Shown here one piece after another: positions 1 to 6,312 of a stretch of 9,850 bases of DNA. Made by a program: the position numbers and the translations under genes. The DNA lies in assembly GCA_038750655.1 (NCBI GenBank), contig JBCDGZ010000207.1, forward strand, positions 1-9,850, in the 5' to 3' direction. Position 1 is the stretch's first letter. The number at the start of each line of letters is the position of its first letter. The notes beneath the pieces were generated by a model. It saw only the letters and a list, made by a program, of their open reading frames with translations. It made no database searches and was not told the DNA's origin. Source of the stretch: JBCDGZ01 sp038750655 (GTDB lineage: Bacteria; Bacteroidota; Bacteroidia; Chitinophagales; Saprospiraceae).

Positions 1-504
1 AGTAGATAGTATGCGAGTGGTCTCACCACTAATAAATGTATTAACAATATGTGGAATATTTTGCTTGAGATAGCCCTCCCAACTGTTGATGATTTGGAAC
101 GCAAGACCTGCTGAAATGGGGATGTTAATGTATATAGGGTGAATAGGTTTCCAAGTTGCAATATGGGAATTCTCATTAATAGATTGTGGCGGACTATCGG
201 TCTTCATCGCCTGAGCAATCAGATTAAAAGAAGGTTCATTTCCAATAATTCCGTACGGAATATTAGGGTTCGCAGTCATGTAAAAACTAAGCTCATAATC
301 CGAGTCCCCTACATGAGTAAGAAGATTAGACAATATCGTTTTATCGAGGCTGAACTTCAATGCTCTCGATGGCCCATTGCCTACATCATAGTAAAATAAG
401 TTAGCTAAGTGCTCATTGGGGCAATCTATCCAGTAATTCCACATGGTTTCTTTCTGGCTCAATTCAAGACTAGCTGGGGAGTTGGGGTGGGATGTTTTTG
501 ACAT
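1..504 (-). CDS. Partial hypothetical protein, paralogue of the gene at 545-1270
   Basis: The frame is open for 168 codons from an ATG at 504-502 to the left window edge, so the C-terminus is missing. I do not recognise the family. The N-terminal part aligns with the protein encoded at 545-1270: both begin with an SHP(S/N) stretch, followed by W(L/I)DC, a hydrophobic LFY, an FK/KF(T/S)L strand, a YM-x-ANPN motif, then G-x-EP/QPxF and AQA/TQA. After about residue 132 a second copy of the unit seems to begin, with NSWEGYL matching NWLDVDD of the neighbour. No signal peptide or membrane segment is visible, so a cytoplasmic location is likely. It lies 40 bases downstream of its paralogue in the same direction, so the two are probably co-transcribed. 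The DNA before the start is A/T-rich with no Shine-Dalgarno site, as is usual in Bacteroidota. The coding call rests on uninterrupted length and paralogy. Confidence 0.85.
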   Translation of the reverse strand, partial: MSKTSHPNSPASLELSQKETMWNYWIDCPNEHLANLFYYDVGNGPSRALKFSLDKTILSNLLTHVGDSDYELSFYMTANPNIPYGIIGNEPSFNLIAQAMKTDSPPQSINENSHIATWKPIHPIYINIPISAGLAFQIINSWEGYLKQNIPHIVNTFISGETTRILST

Positions 505-544
505 TTTAAATTATTTTTGGTTTAAAAAATTGAGATTAGTAATT

Positions 545-1270
545 CTAGCATAATGGCGGGCAGGGATTGGAGAATTCAAACCAGGCATCTTCATTTGGTG
601 ATATACCCGTACCATTCGTGATTTGCAGAATGGTTCTAAATGTAAAAATCTGATCGCCATTGGAATCTGGAGGATAGCATCCAAGGTACAGATTCAGTAC
701 TGCATCTCCGGGCTTTATATGCTCAAATACTCTTTTAATGCTGCTTGTATCTTCTATGCCGAAGCTGTAAAACCTCAGCCGGCCTTCTGGCGAATTTAAG
801 GTATACTTAATCTTGTCATCGTCAACATCCAACCAATTCTGAACCAGCAACATCGCAGTATCTCGAGGAATTTGCTGAACATTACCATGAATTTCCGATA
901 GTTCCACAGGGACATATTCAAAAAAGTAACTGTTTTGCTCCATATCCGGAGGAAGATTACCACTGTTGTAGGCTTGAGTGAATGGTTTAAAAGCGGGTTG
1001 CTCACCACTTGTTCCAAAGACCGCATTAGGATTGGCTCCCATATATACCCTTATATAGAAAGGAGCATTCTGTAGGCTATTGATCATCTCGGTTAGCTTC
1101 TTACTGTTCAGGGTAAACTTAAATGCTCTTATTCCGGGTAGCAGCTCTCCGTAAAATAAGTCTTTTAGATCATTATCCGAACAGTCTAGCCATTTCGCAA
1201 AAGCCTCGGTTTTGCTGAAGGTCAATTCTTGTTCAAGTTTATTTGTATTCTTAGAGGGGTGGCTAATCAT
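545..1270 (-). CDS. Hypothetical protein with an internal duplication (241 aa)
   Basis: A complete frame of 241 residues; the family is not recognised. It appears to contain two copies of one unit of about 85 residues: copy 1 at roughly residues 21-105 (WLDC at 27-30, YMGANP at 76-81) and copy 2 at roughly 137-222 (WLDV at 146-149, YLGCYPP at 195-201). In both copies a W-L-D motif is followed by an acidic stretch, an aromatic strand, a charged helix-like segment, and then Y-x-G-x-x-P and an F/Q-containing strand. The halves are diverged, so the duplication is old. The C-terminus ends in CPPLC. There is no signal peptide, membrane helix or catalytic motif that I can name. It heads a leftward pair with the partial paralogue at 1-504 and is divergent from the gene at 1640. 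The ATG at 1270-1268 is the first in frame and gives an N-terminus resembling that of the paralogue. Confidence 0.85.
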   Translation of the reverse strand: MISHPSKNTNKLEQELTFSKTEAFAKWLDCSDNDLKDLFYGELLPGIRAFKFTLNSKKLTEMINSLQNAPFYIRVYMGANPNAVFGTSGEQPAFKPFTQAYNSGNLPPDMEQNSYFFEYVPVELSEIHGNVQQIPRDTAMLLVQNWLDVDDDKIKYTLNSPEGRLRFYSFGIEDTSSIKRVFEHIKPGDAVLNLYLGCYPPDSNGDQIFTFRTILQITNGTGISPNEDAWFEFSNPCPPLC

Positions 1271-1483
1271 AAGGCTTAAATTTTTGGGTTGGTAAAAATC
1301 AAATAATTGAATGCAAAAACAAGTTAAGTCCCTTCATTAACTTAAGCCAATAAACTAAGTAGGATCCGGTGGTTCCAAGCTCCAAAACAGGGGTTTATAC
1401 GTATAAGCAAAAATGCTTTATGCCTAGTTATCAGAGGGTTCCACCAACTTCAACTCATTAAAATAAATTCACATACGTATTTT

Positions 1484-1505
1484 CCCGTCTTTTGCAAAAG
1501 GCGGG
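1484..1505 (+). terminator. Stem-loop in the divergent leader, terminator-like
   Basis: The arms CCCGTCTTT and AAAGGCGGG (one T-G wobble) pair around a TGCA loop, and TTTTC follows on the + strand. The T-run is short. It lies upstream of the candidate promoter of the 1640 gene, so it may end rightward transcription entering from outside, or may be a structured element rather than an attenuator of that gene. Confidence 0.4.
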
Positions 1506-1515
1506 TTTTCGCGGA

Positions 1516-1546
1516 TTGTCTAACATTCAATTTTCATCCAATTTTG
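1516..1546 (+). promoter_or_regulatory. Candidate Bacteroidota-type promoter for the 1640 gene
   Basis: ATTG (-33-like, TTG at 1516-1518) is followed after 20 bases by CAATTTTG at 1539-1546. This matches five of the six fixed positions of the Bacteroidota -7 consensus TAnnTTTG with about the right spacing. It would place the transcript start near 1553 and give a leader of about 87 bases. It was found by eye only, in AT-rich DNA where chance matches are common. Confidence 0.35.
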
Positions 1547-1639
1547 TAGTGTCAATTGGAAATATACCTCCAATTTCCGGTGGAAACCGAAAAACCGTAA
1601 AAGAGTAGGTACAACCCTTTTTAACTAAAAAAATTAATT

Positions 1640-2290
1640 ATGAGTACTTTAAAAAGTCTCCAAAGTTTCAACCAAGCATTGGCGGAAGTCAGCAAATCTG
1701 TCAAAATTGAAATCTCTCTAGAGGACCTTGAGAGCCTAAAAAAAGCCAACTACAAATTATGCTTCGCCAAAAAAGTGGGAGATAATTCCTTTAATGTGGT
1801 TTGGCAATCTTACGACAGCTACCTGGTGAACAATACCTTTAGCTGGGTCCCCCAGTACCAACTGTTTGGTTCCAATACCTTCCAGGGTAATGTCAAGGTA
1901 CAAGTAGCAACCAATACCGTGAATATTGGTCTGGGAGAAACCAGCACCCTCAATGAATCAGGTATTCTTGAACCCCCATTCACTGGTGGTCCAGAAATCT
2001 CCTTCACTATGGAAAATAATTACGGTTCTATCCATCCTGGTGTCAACCAACTTTCTACAGGTATCGATGGTCAAACCATCAGTACACCAATTTATGTTGC
2101 AGAAGCCCCCATCTTGAAAGGGGATGCAGTATTGACTCCCGTTGAGCAAATCATGGTTTGGTTCCAGCAAAATGTTGAGACCTCCACGATGTTCAGTACT
2201 GCTCGCTCAAGAGAGGTAATAATCGATCTGACGACGACCGACGATGCCACCCGCCTGTACAAAGACGGAGAATGGACGACTCCATCATAA
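1640..2290 (+). CDS. Hypothetical protein, paralogous-domain copy 1 (216 aa)
   Basis: The family is not recognised. Almost the whole protein (residues 20-213) is one domain shared with the gene at 2853 and with the C-terminal half of the gene at 3572. Shared landmarks in order are (V/I)xIEIS-xxDL near 21-30, LCFAKKV at 40-46, VVWQSY at 53-58, FSWxPxYQLF at 67-76, a TSTL turn near 101-104, PPFTGGP at 112-118, YGxIHPG at 128-134, QLSTGI at 137-142, STPIYV at 148-153, VxxVWFxQ near 168-177, TSxxF, an acidic-ended IDL strand near 195-197, and a terminal EW. The pattern suggests a beta-rich soluble domain. No signal peptide, membrane segment or catalytic motif is seen. The ATG at 1640 is preceded by CTAAAAAAA about 15 bases upstream, a leader also present before the other two paralogues. 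A stem-loop follows the stop. It is closest to the domain in the 3572 gene. Confidence 0.88.
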   Translation: MSTLKSLQSFNQALAEVSKSVKIEISLEDLESLKKANYKLCFAKKVGDNSFNVVWQSYDSYLVNNTFSWVPQYQLFGSNTFQGNVKVQVATNTVNIGLGETSTLNESGILEPPFTGGPEISFTMENNYGSIHPGVNQLSTGIDGQTISTPIYVAEAPILKGDAVLTPVEQIMVWFQQNVETSTMFSTARSREVIIDLTTTDDATRLYKDGEWTTPS

Positions 2291-2315
2291 GTCCGTTTTG
2301 ATTATAGGTACAACA

Positions 2316-2356
2316 GGAGCTGGTTTTGACTGTTACCCCAGGCCAAAACTGGCTCC
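2316..2356 (+). terminator. Stem-loop terminator after the 1640 gene
   Basis: GGAGCTGGTTTTG pairs with CAAAACTGGCTCC over 13 positions, two of them G-T wobbles, around a 15-base loop. ATTTATTAT follows. It begins 25 bases after the stop codon at 2290. The stem is strong but the T-run is interrupted, so this is a probable rather than certain intrinsic terminator. The rest of the gap to 2516 shows only short palindromes. Confidence 0.55.
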
Positions 2357-2449
2357 ATTTATTATCCAATTCAAATTGCGATTCACTTTTACAAGAGTCA
2401 ATGCGTCAGCTATTTGAATCACCACTTCGTGGTTCACAAAATCTTCCTT

Positions 2450-2467
2450 ACCTGCCGGCAGGCAGGT
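2450..2467. repeat. GC-rich palindrome, REP-like
   Basis: ACCTGCC and GGCAGGT are perfect inverted arms of 7 bases around GGCA, inside an otherwise AT-rich gap. Palindromes built on CCTGCC / GGCAGG are, from general knowledge, frequent dispersed intergenic repeats in many Bacteroidota genomes. Only one copy is seen in this window, so its repeat status is inference. A smaller hairpin, ACCAC-TTC-GTGGT, lies just before it at 2421-2433. Confidence 0.4.
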
Positions 2468-2516
2468 CGACTCTCGTTCATCGCAACTTGGGTTATTCAT
2501 TTTAAACCATTAAAAA

Positions 2517-2777
2517 ATGCCAAACGTAACTGTAAATATCGTCGGTGGCACCGAAGCGCAAAATACCACTGCAGTCACTATCGGTGCCCAAAGATGGGGA
2601 CTCAATGGAAACGGTCCTTTCGGCACAGCCTTGCCTACAGCCGCAGGTATACAGGACTTAACTGTATATAAGACAACAGCTCCTAATCAAATTAGCATAA
2701 AAGTCGATGTTCCTGATTATGATGTAACGGTGAACGTCACTGTTGATGCTGATTCTATCCGTGTAACATCGATTTGA
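2517..2777 (+). CDS. Small beta-rich hypothetical protein (86 aa)
   Basis: Not recognised. The 86 residues show alternating hydrophobic and polar positions typical of beta strands (VTVNIV near the start; ISIKVDV and VTVNVTV at residues 59-76). A glycine-rich centre around NGNGPFG at 30-36 lies between them. There are no cysteines, no signal peptide and no membrane helix. It resembles a small beta-barrel or sandwich, but that is inference from the pattern alone. The ATG at 2517 follows the A-rich sequence CATTAAAAA. A longer overlapping frame from 2414 to 2671 is composition-poor and taken as a shadow. The gene is bracketed by stem-loops at 2316-2356 and 2795-2827, which suggests its own short transcript between two members of the paralogous domain family. 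It is not homologous to them by eye. The coding call is supported by the amphipathic strand pattern and the start context. Confidence 0.7.
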   Translation: MPNVTVNIVGGTEAQNTTAVTIGAQRWGLNGNGPFGTALPTAAGIQDLTVYKTTAPNQISIKVDVPDYDVTVNVTVDADSIRVTSI

Positions 2778-2794
2778 TGTTCAGTGCTTGAAAA

Positions 2795-2827
2795 GGTGTT
2801 GGCAATAGGTATGCTATTGCCAACGCC
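2795..2827. terminator. Perfect long stem-loop after the 86-aa gene
   Basis: GTTGGCAATAG pairs perfectly with CTATTGCCAAC around GTATG, extended by one T-G and two G-C pairs to 14 positions. It starts 17 bases after the stop at 2777. The + strand is followed by CCCCTCTC and not a T-run, while the - strand has TTTTC next to it. It may act as an RNA-stabilising end or processing site more than as a classic intrinsic terminator. Confidence 0.45.
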
Positions 2828-2852
2828 CCCTCTCTCCTAAAAAAACACCATT

Positions 2853-3491
2853 ATGAAAAAGCAACCCCAAACCCAGCAGCCTCAACAAGCAGTCGAAAAA
2901 TCTATTAAGGTTGAAATCTCTCCAAAAGATTTACGAATCCTAAAAGCCGGAGAATTTAAACTCTGCTTTGCAAAAAAAGTAGGGAATAATAATTTTAATG
3001 TTGTCTGGCAAAGTTACAGCCGTTATTTGGAAATAAATACCCTCAGTTGGTCTCCCAAATATGAGGTGTTTTGCACTCTAAGCCATAAATACTATACTCC
3101 TGTAGTCATTAATTCAAATTCCATCAGCCCCGAACCAGGGTACATAATCGTTATCAATTCAGCAGGAATCCTCGAACTCGTTCCTTCTGACAATCCAAGT
3201 GATGGTATAGTGGTTAAAAATGAATTCCGCCCCGTATATATTGGATTGAGTCAATTTTCCTCAGGTATTGATGGGCAGCTCCAAGCTACTCCTATTTACC
3301 TATCGCCTCAGGTTCCCACTTATAGTGCAATATTGCTCAACCCCATAGAAAAGGTCCTCGTTTGGTTTGAACAAGGCAGCCAAACCTCAACTCTTTTTAG
3401 CGGCCCCGTAACCAATGCCATCGAAGTTGATTTGACAAATACCAACCAAATTACTCTCTCCTTTGCTAATGAACGATGGAGCACCAAATAA
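2853..3491 (+). CDS. Hypothetical protein, paralogous-domain copy 2 (212 aa)
   Basis: This is the second stand-alone member of the domain family. Residues 17-210 align with the 1640 product and the C-terminal part of the 3572 product. Ends are well conserved: KVEIS at 19-23, LCFAKKV at 37-43, VVWQSY at 50-55, SSGIDGQ at 136-142, TPIYL at 146-150, EKVLVWFEQ at 166-174, TSTLF at 178-182, EVDL at 191-194, and a final RW. The middle (about 75-130) is clearly diverged: the PPFTGGP and YGxIHPG motifs of the other two copies are replaced. This suggests a conserved scaffold with a variable face. The N-terminus is a Q/P-rich tail of about 14 residues. There is no signal peptide. CTAAAAAAA stands 16 bases before the ATG at 2853. 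The gap of 80 bases to the 3572 gene has no strong terminator, so the two may be co-transcribed. Function unknown. Confidence 0.88.
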   Translation: MKKQPQTQQPQQAVEKSIKVEISPKDLRILKAGEFKLCFAKKVGNNNFNVVWQSYSRYLEINTLSWSPKYEVFCTLSHKYYTPVVINSNSISPEPGYIIVINSAGILELVPSDNPSDGIVVKNEFRPVYIGLSQFSSGIDGQLQATPIYLSPQVPTYSAILLNPIEKVLVWFEQGSQTSTLFSGPVTNAIEVDLTNTNQITLSFANERWSTK

Positions 3492-3571
3492 AAACAGCTC
3501 TGATCCTTGAAAGGCTACTGTATCAGGTTTTCTAATGACCGCCCATCTTTTTCCCCCTAAAAAGCAACCCA

Positions 3572-4849
3572 ATGAAAAAATATGTATACGCTGTAGCCTT
3601 CTCCAAAAACGGAGATTTTCTGCTGGCTAAAAAAAACAAAAAAGGCTACTTCTTTGCCGAAAAAAAAGTGATCCTTCCCACAGGACAAGACCTGAATGGA
3701 GGAGGCAACTATGCTCTGCCCGGCGGGAAGCTCAACCGCTCTGAGGCCCCAATAGATGGCGCTCGCCGCAAGTTCTTCGAAGAGACCAGATTCGATATTG
3801 CCCCCTTTCCCGATAGGCCCACTCCATACAGAGGAGCGTCTTTCTTTGGGGTCTATTTCCAGCTCACTGTAGAGGACCTTGCGAGTGCTTGTGCCAAAAT
3901 TGCCATTAACCTGACTGCCGGCGCGCAGGCCGCACAGGCAGTCATAAATGGCCGCTATGGGCCAGGCGAATACAATGCTTTGATGGCCGCCTTTCCCGAT
4001 TCTCCGGGTGACAATGAGTTGTATTCCATTAAAATCTGGAATCTTGATGCGAATTGGGATGAGATTCAATCTTGGGAAGGTCACCCTGACTTGGGTTGGT
4101 TTTTTGAAATACTCTTGTACCTAAAAGAGCAACTTACAGAACGATCACGTTCCAAGCTGATTACAAAGCGAAAGACACCCTACCAGAACTTTGAGGAGGC
4201 GCGGTCTCAGGTCCAGAAAAAGGTTACGATTGAAATAAGTCACGAGGATTTGCAATCTTTGCAGCAAGCCCAATACCTGCTATGCTTTGCCAAACAGGTC
4301 AACACTGAGGACTACTGCGTAGTCTGGCAGGCTTATGACAAATATTTCCCCAATAATATCTTCAGTTGGATGCCGATCTACCAGCTTTTCGTCTCTAATC
4401 AGTTTATAGCAGGAGAGCCCGTGGTCGTTTCCTCTAACACCGAATCTATTGCATTGGGGCAAACCAGTACCCTGGACAAAGTCGGCTGGCTTAGCCCACC
4501 GTTTACGGGAGGGCCGAGTGATGCTATAACCCTAATCAATGAATACGGCCCCATTCATCCGGGGATTAAGCAACTTTCGACAGGTATTGGAGGAGAGCAA
4601 TACAGTACCCCTATCTTCGTTTCTCCAAGGCAGGTACTAACAGGAATGATGCAGCTTCAACCAACAGAAAAGGTGTTGCTCTGGTTTGAGCAGAACACTG
4701 CAACCTCCGTACAGTTCGATCAGCCCCGCCCGAACGCGATTGAAATTGATATGAGTGAGCGGGATAGCATCAAGCTGTCCTACAATAATGGGGAATGGGC
4801 CATACAGCCTACAGCCACTTCACCGCAAAGTCAATCACCCAGCGGGTAA
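3572..4849 (+). CDS. Nudix-like domain fused to paralogous-domain copy 3 (425 aa)
   Basis: Residues 1-190 look like a Nudix hydrolase domain: YVYAVAF at 4-10, LPGGKL at 49-54, and a Nudix box GX5EX7RKFFEETRF at 52-74. Nudix enzymes cleave nucleoside diphosphates linked to another moiety. In the consensus REUXEEXGU the first E and the G are conserved; here they are Lys67 and Arg73. The E position is a metal ligand and catalytic base in MutT, so activity may be lost or altered. E58, E70 and E71 remain. After a charged linker at about 190-216, residues 217-410 are the domain shared with the 1640 and 2853 genes (LCFAKQV, FSWMPIYQLF, PPFTGGP, STPIFV, LLWFEQ). Residues 413-425, rich in S, P and Q, extend past the end of the other copies and are encoded antisense to the 3' end of the aldehyde dehydrogenase gene. 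There is no signal peptide. The shared CTAAAAA leader precedes the ATG. The substrate is unknown. Confidence 0.88.
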   Translation: MKKYVYAVAFSKNGDFLLAKKNKKGYFFAEKKVILPTGQDLNGGGNYALPGGKLNRSEAPIDGARRKFFEETRFDIAPFPDRPTPYRGASFFGVYFQLTVEDLASACAKIAINLTAGAQAAQAVINGRYGPGEYNALMAAFPDSPGDNELYSIKIWNLDANWDEIQSWEGHPDLGWFFEILLYLKEQLTERSRSKLITKRKTPYQNFEEARSQVQKKVTIEISHEDLQSLQQAQYLLCFAKQVNTEDYCVVWQAYDKYFPNNIFSWMPIYQLFVSNQFIAGEPVVVSSNTESIALGQTSTLDKVGWLSPPFTGGPSDAITLINEYGPIHPGIKQLSTGIGGEQYSTPIFVSPRQVLTGMMQLQPTEKVLLWFEQNTATSVQFDQPRPNAIEIDMSERDSIKLSYNNGEWAIQPTATSPQSQSPSG

Positions 4850-6254
4850 ATCTGTTGTACGGGGGCATGAAAAGCTTAATACTACTGAAGGGAAAAACCT
4901 GTTGCAAAACCCCTCGCTCATTCGAAAAGGCTTCGAAACCCCGGTAGCCGTGTCCTTTGCCAATCCCACTGTTGTTGACGCCGCCGAAGGGCAAGTGATG
5001 GTTGTTAAAATGGATGGTGCTGTGGTTGATGACGGTACCGCCGGCGCGGGTATTATGGAGAAAGTACTGGATGTTCTTTTTCTTAGAACTGTAAATATAA
5101 AGGGCCAGCGGTTTTTCTTTGGCGTTGATGATTTCAATCACCTCTTCCCGATTTTTGAAGGTCAAGATGGGCAACACCGGGCCGAAGATTTCCTCCTCCA
5201 TGATCCGGCTGTCCATCGAGATGTTGGTCAGGACGGTGGGCTCGATGTAATTTTCGGTATCATCCAGCTCGCCGCCCATGGCCACAACGGCATTCTTATC
5301 GAGAGCGTCTTCGACATAGCTTTTAATGCGGCGGTAATGGCGATCGTTGACGATGCGGCAATAGTCGGGCGATTGCTTCACATTACCGCCGTAGAATTCT
5401 TCTACCTTCTTTTTCACCTTGGCGATAAATTCCTCTTTTCGACTTTCGTGGATGAGCACATAGTCGGGAGCAATGCAAATCTGTCCATTATTGAGAAACT
5501 TGGCCCAGGCAACGCGCTCCGCCGCTGCGTTCAGGTTGGCGCTTTGATCAATGATGGTGGGCGACTTGCCACCCAGCTCCAAGGTCACCGAGCAGAGGTG
5601 CTTGGCCGCTGCCGCCATCACAATCTTACCGACCTGCGGCGAGCCGGTAAAGAAAATGTGGTTGAAAGGCAGTTCCAGCAGCGCCGTCGTCTCCGGGATG
5701 CTCCCTTCAATCAGCGCCACCTCGCTTTCGTCGAACAGCTCGCCGATGATGCGCTTCATGAGGGCCGACATATTCGGCGTCATCTCCGAGGGCTTGAGGA
5801 TCACGCAGTTGCCTGCGGCAATCGCTGAGATGAGCGGGCCGAAGGTCAGCAGCAGGGGAAAGTTCCAGGGGGAGATGATGAGCACGACGCCTTTAGGCTC
5901 GTAGTGGATATAGGATTTGCTGCCGAGCAGCGGCAGCGGAGTTCCGACGGGCTTGCGGCGCATCCAATGTCCCAGGTTGCTCAGTGCAAAGCGGCAGTCG
6001 GAAACTACGCCATACACCTCAGTGGCGTCCACCTCCGCAGCCGATTTGCGGTAGTCGGCGTAGGCCGCCGCGTGGATTTCCTTGCGGTAAGTTTTCTCCA
6101 CCGCCCGCTGCAGGGCCTTGATCTTGGCGCGTCGCTCTTTGGCCGTTTGCGCAGCGACGCGGTACTGGTTGGCCGTTTGCAGCTCAAAGAGTCGCTGGAT
6201 TTCGGCGGCGGTAGTTTGGGGAACTAAGGGATGGGTCGTGGACTGCGCGTTCAT
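4809..6254 (-). CDS. NAD(P)-dependent aldehyde dehydrogenase, class 3-like (481 aa)
   Basis: Oxidises an aldehyde to the carboxylic acid with NAD(P)+; the substrate cannot be read from sequence, but the class 3 / fatty and aromatic aldehyde group fits. Motifs in order: SPWNFP at 128-133 with the oxyanion Asn131, CVILKPSE at 150-157 (cofactor-binding Lys), FFTGSPQVGK at 201-210 (Rossmann glycine), ELGGKSP at 226-232 with general base Glu226, NNGQIC at 255-260 with catalytic Cys260, EEIFGPV at 354-360, and LPFGGVNNSGIG at 421-432. The length is normal, with an N-terminal extension of perhaps 20 residues. The ATG at 6254 has AAAAGG nearby upstream and no other usable start follows before residue 98. 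The C-terminus has a basic and hydrophobic MPPY...RW...VKWL tail, as in class 3 enzymes. It is GC-richer than the block to its left. It lies 58 bases downstream of the exonuclease gene and may be co-transcribed with it. It overlaps the Nudix-fusion gene by 41 bases, tail to tail. Confidence 0.96.
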   Translation of the reverse strand: MNAQSTTHPLVPQTTAAEIQRLFELQTANQYRVAAQTAKERRAKIKALQRAVEKTYRKEIHAAAYADYRKSAAEVDATEVYGVVSDCRFALSNLGHWMRRKPVGTPLPLLGSKSYIHYEPKGVVLIISPWNFPLLLTFGPLISAIAAGNCVILKPSEMTPNMSALMKRIIGELFDESEVALIEGSIPETTALLELPFNHIFFTGSPQVGKIVMAAAAKHLCSVTLELGGKSPTIIDQSANLNAAAERVAWAKFLNNGQICIAPDYVLIHESRKEEFIAKVKKKVEEFYGGNVKQSPDYCRIVNDRHYRRIKSYVEDALDKNAVVAMGGELDDTENYIEPTVLTNISMDSRIMEEEIFGPVLPILTFKNREEVIEIINAKEKPLALYIYSSKKKNIQYFLHNTRAGGTVINHSTIHFNNHHLPFGGVNNSGIGKGHGYRGFEAFSNERGVLQQVFPFSSIKLFMPPYNRFTRWVIDFAVKWL

Positions 6255-6312
6255 ATCAAAGCCTTTTGATTCAAGACAAAATTTAGTGTTTTTTGGAGAA
6301 ACAATCTAGCCC

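Larger units (their letters stand above)
1271..1639. other. Divergent intergenic region, 369 bases
   Basis: This AT-rich region separates the leftward paralogue pair from the rightward set and must hold the start signals for both. It contains a 12-base perfect palindrome, TTATACGTATAA, at 1395-1406 that could be an operator. An overlapping imperfect hairpin (ATAAGCA / TGCTTTAT) lies at about 1402-1420, and a strong hairpin at 1484-1505. One promoter-like pair for the rightward gene is listed separately. No convincing leftward promoter or small gene was found. Confidence 0.6.

Noticed and set aside
1606..2314. The 10-mer TAGGTACAAC just before the 1640 gene and again just after its stop
   Set aside because: It looks like a flanking direct repeat, but a 10-base match over 700 bases is not rare by chance. 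No inverted repeats or transposase accompany it.
2414..2671. Rightward frame of 85 codons overlapping the 86-aa gene
   Set aside because: It runs through the GC-rich palindrome, is rich in Arg, Cys and His without pattern, and conflicts with the better supported frame at 2517.
3500..3526. Possible terminator after the 2853 gene
   Set aside because: Only five base pairs (CTGAT / ATCAG) around a loop of 17 bases, followed by a short T-run; too weak to call.
4755..5828. Long rightward frame of 357 codons over the aldehyde dehydrogenase gene
   Set aside because: It is antisense to a gene with complete aldehyde dehydrogenase motifs. Its composition is the usual shadow of GC-rich coding DNA and it has no recognisable domain.
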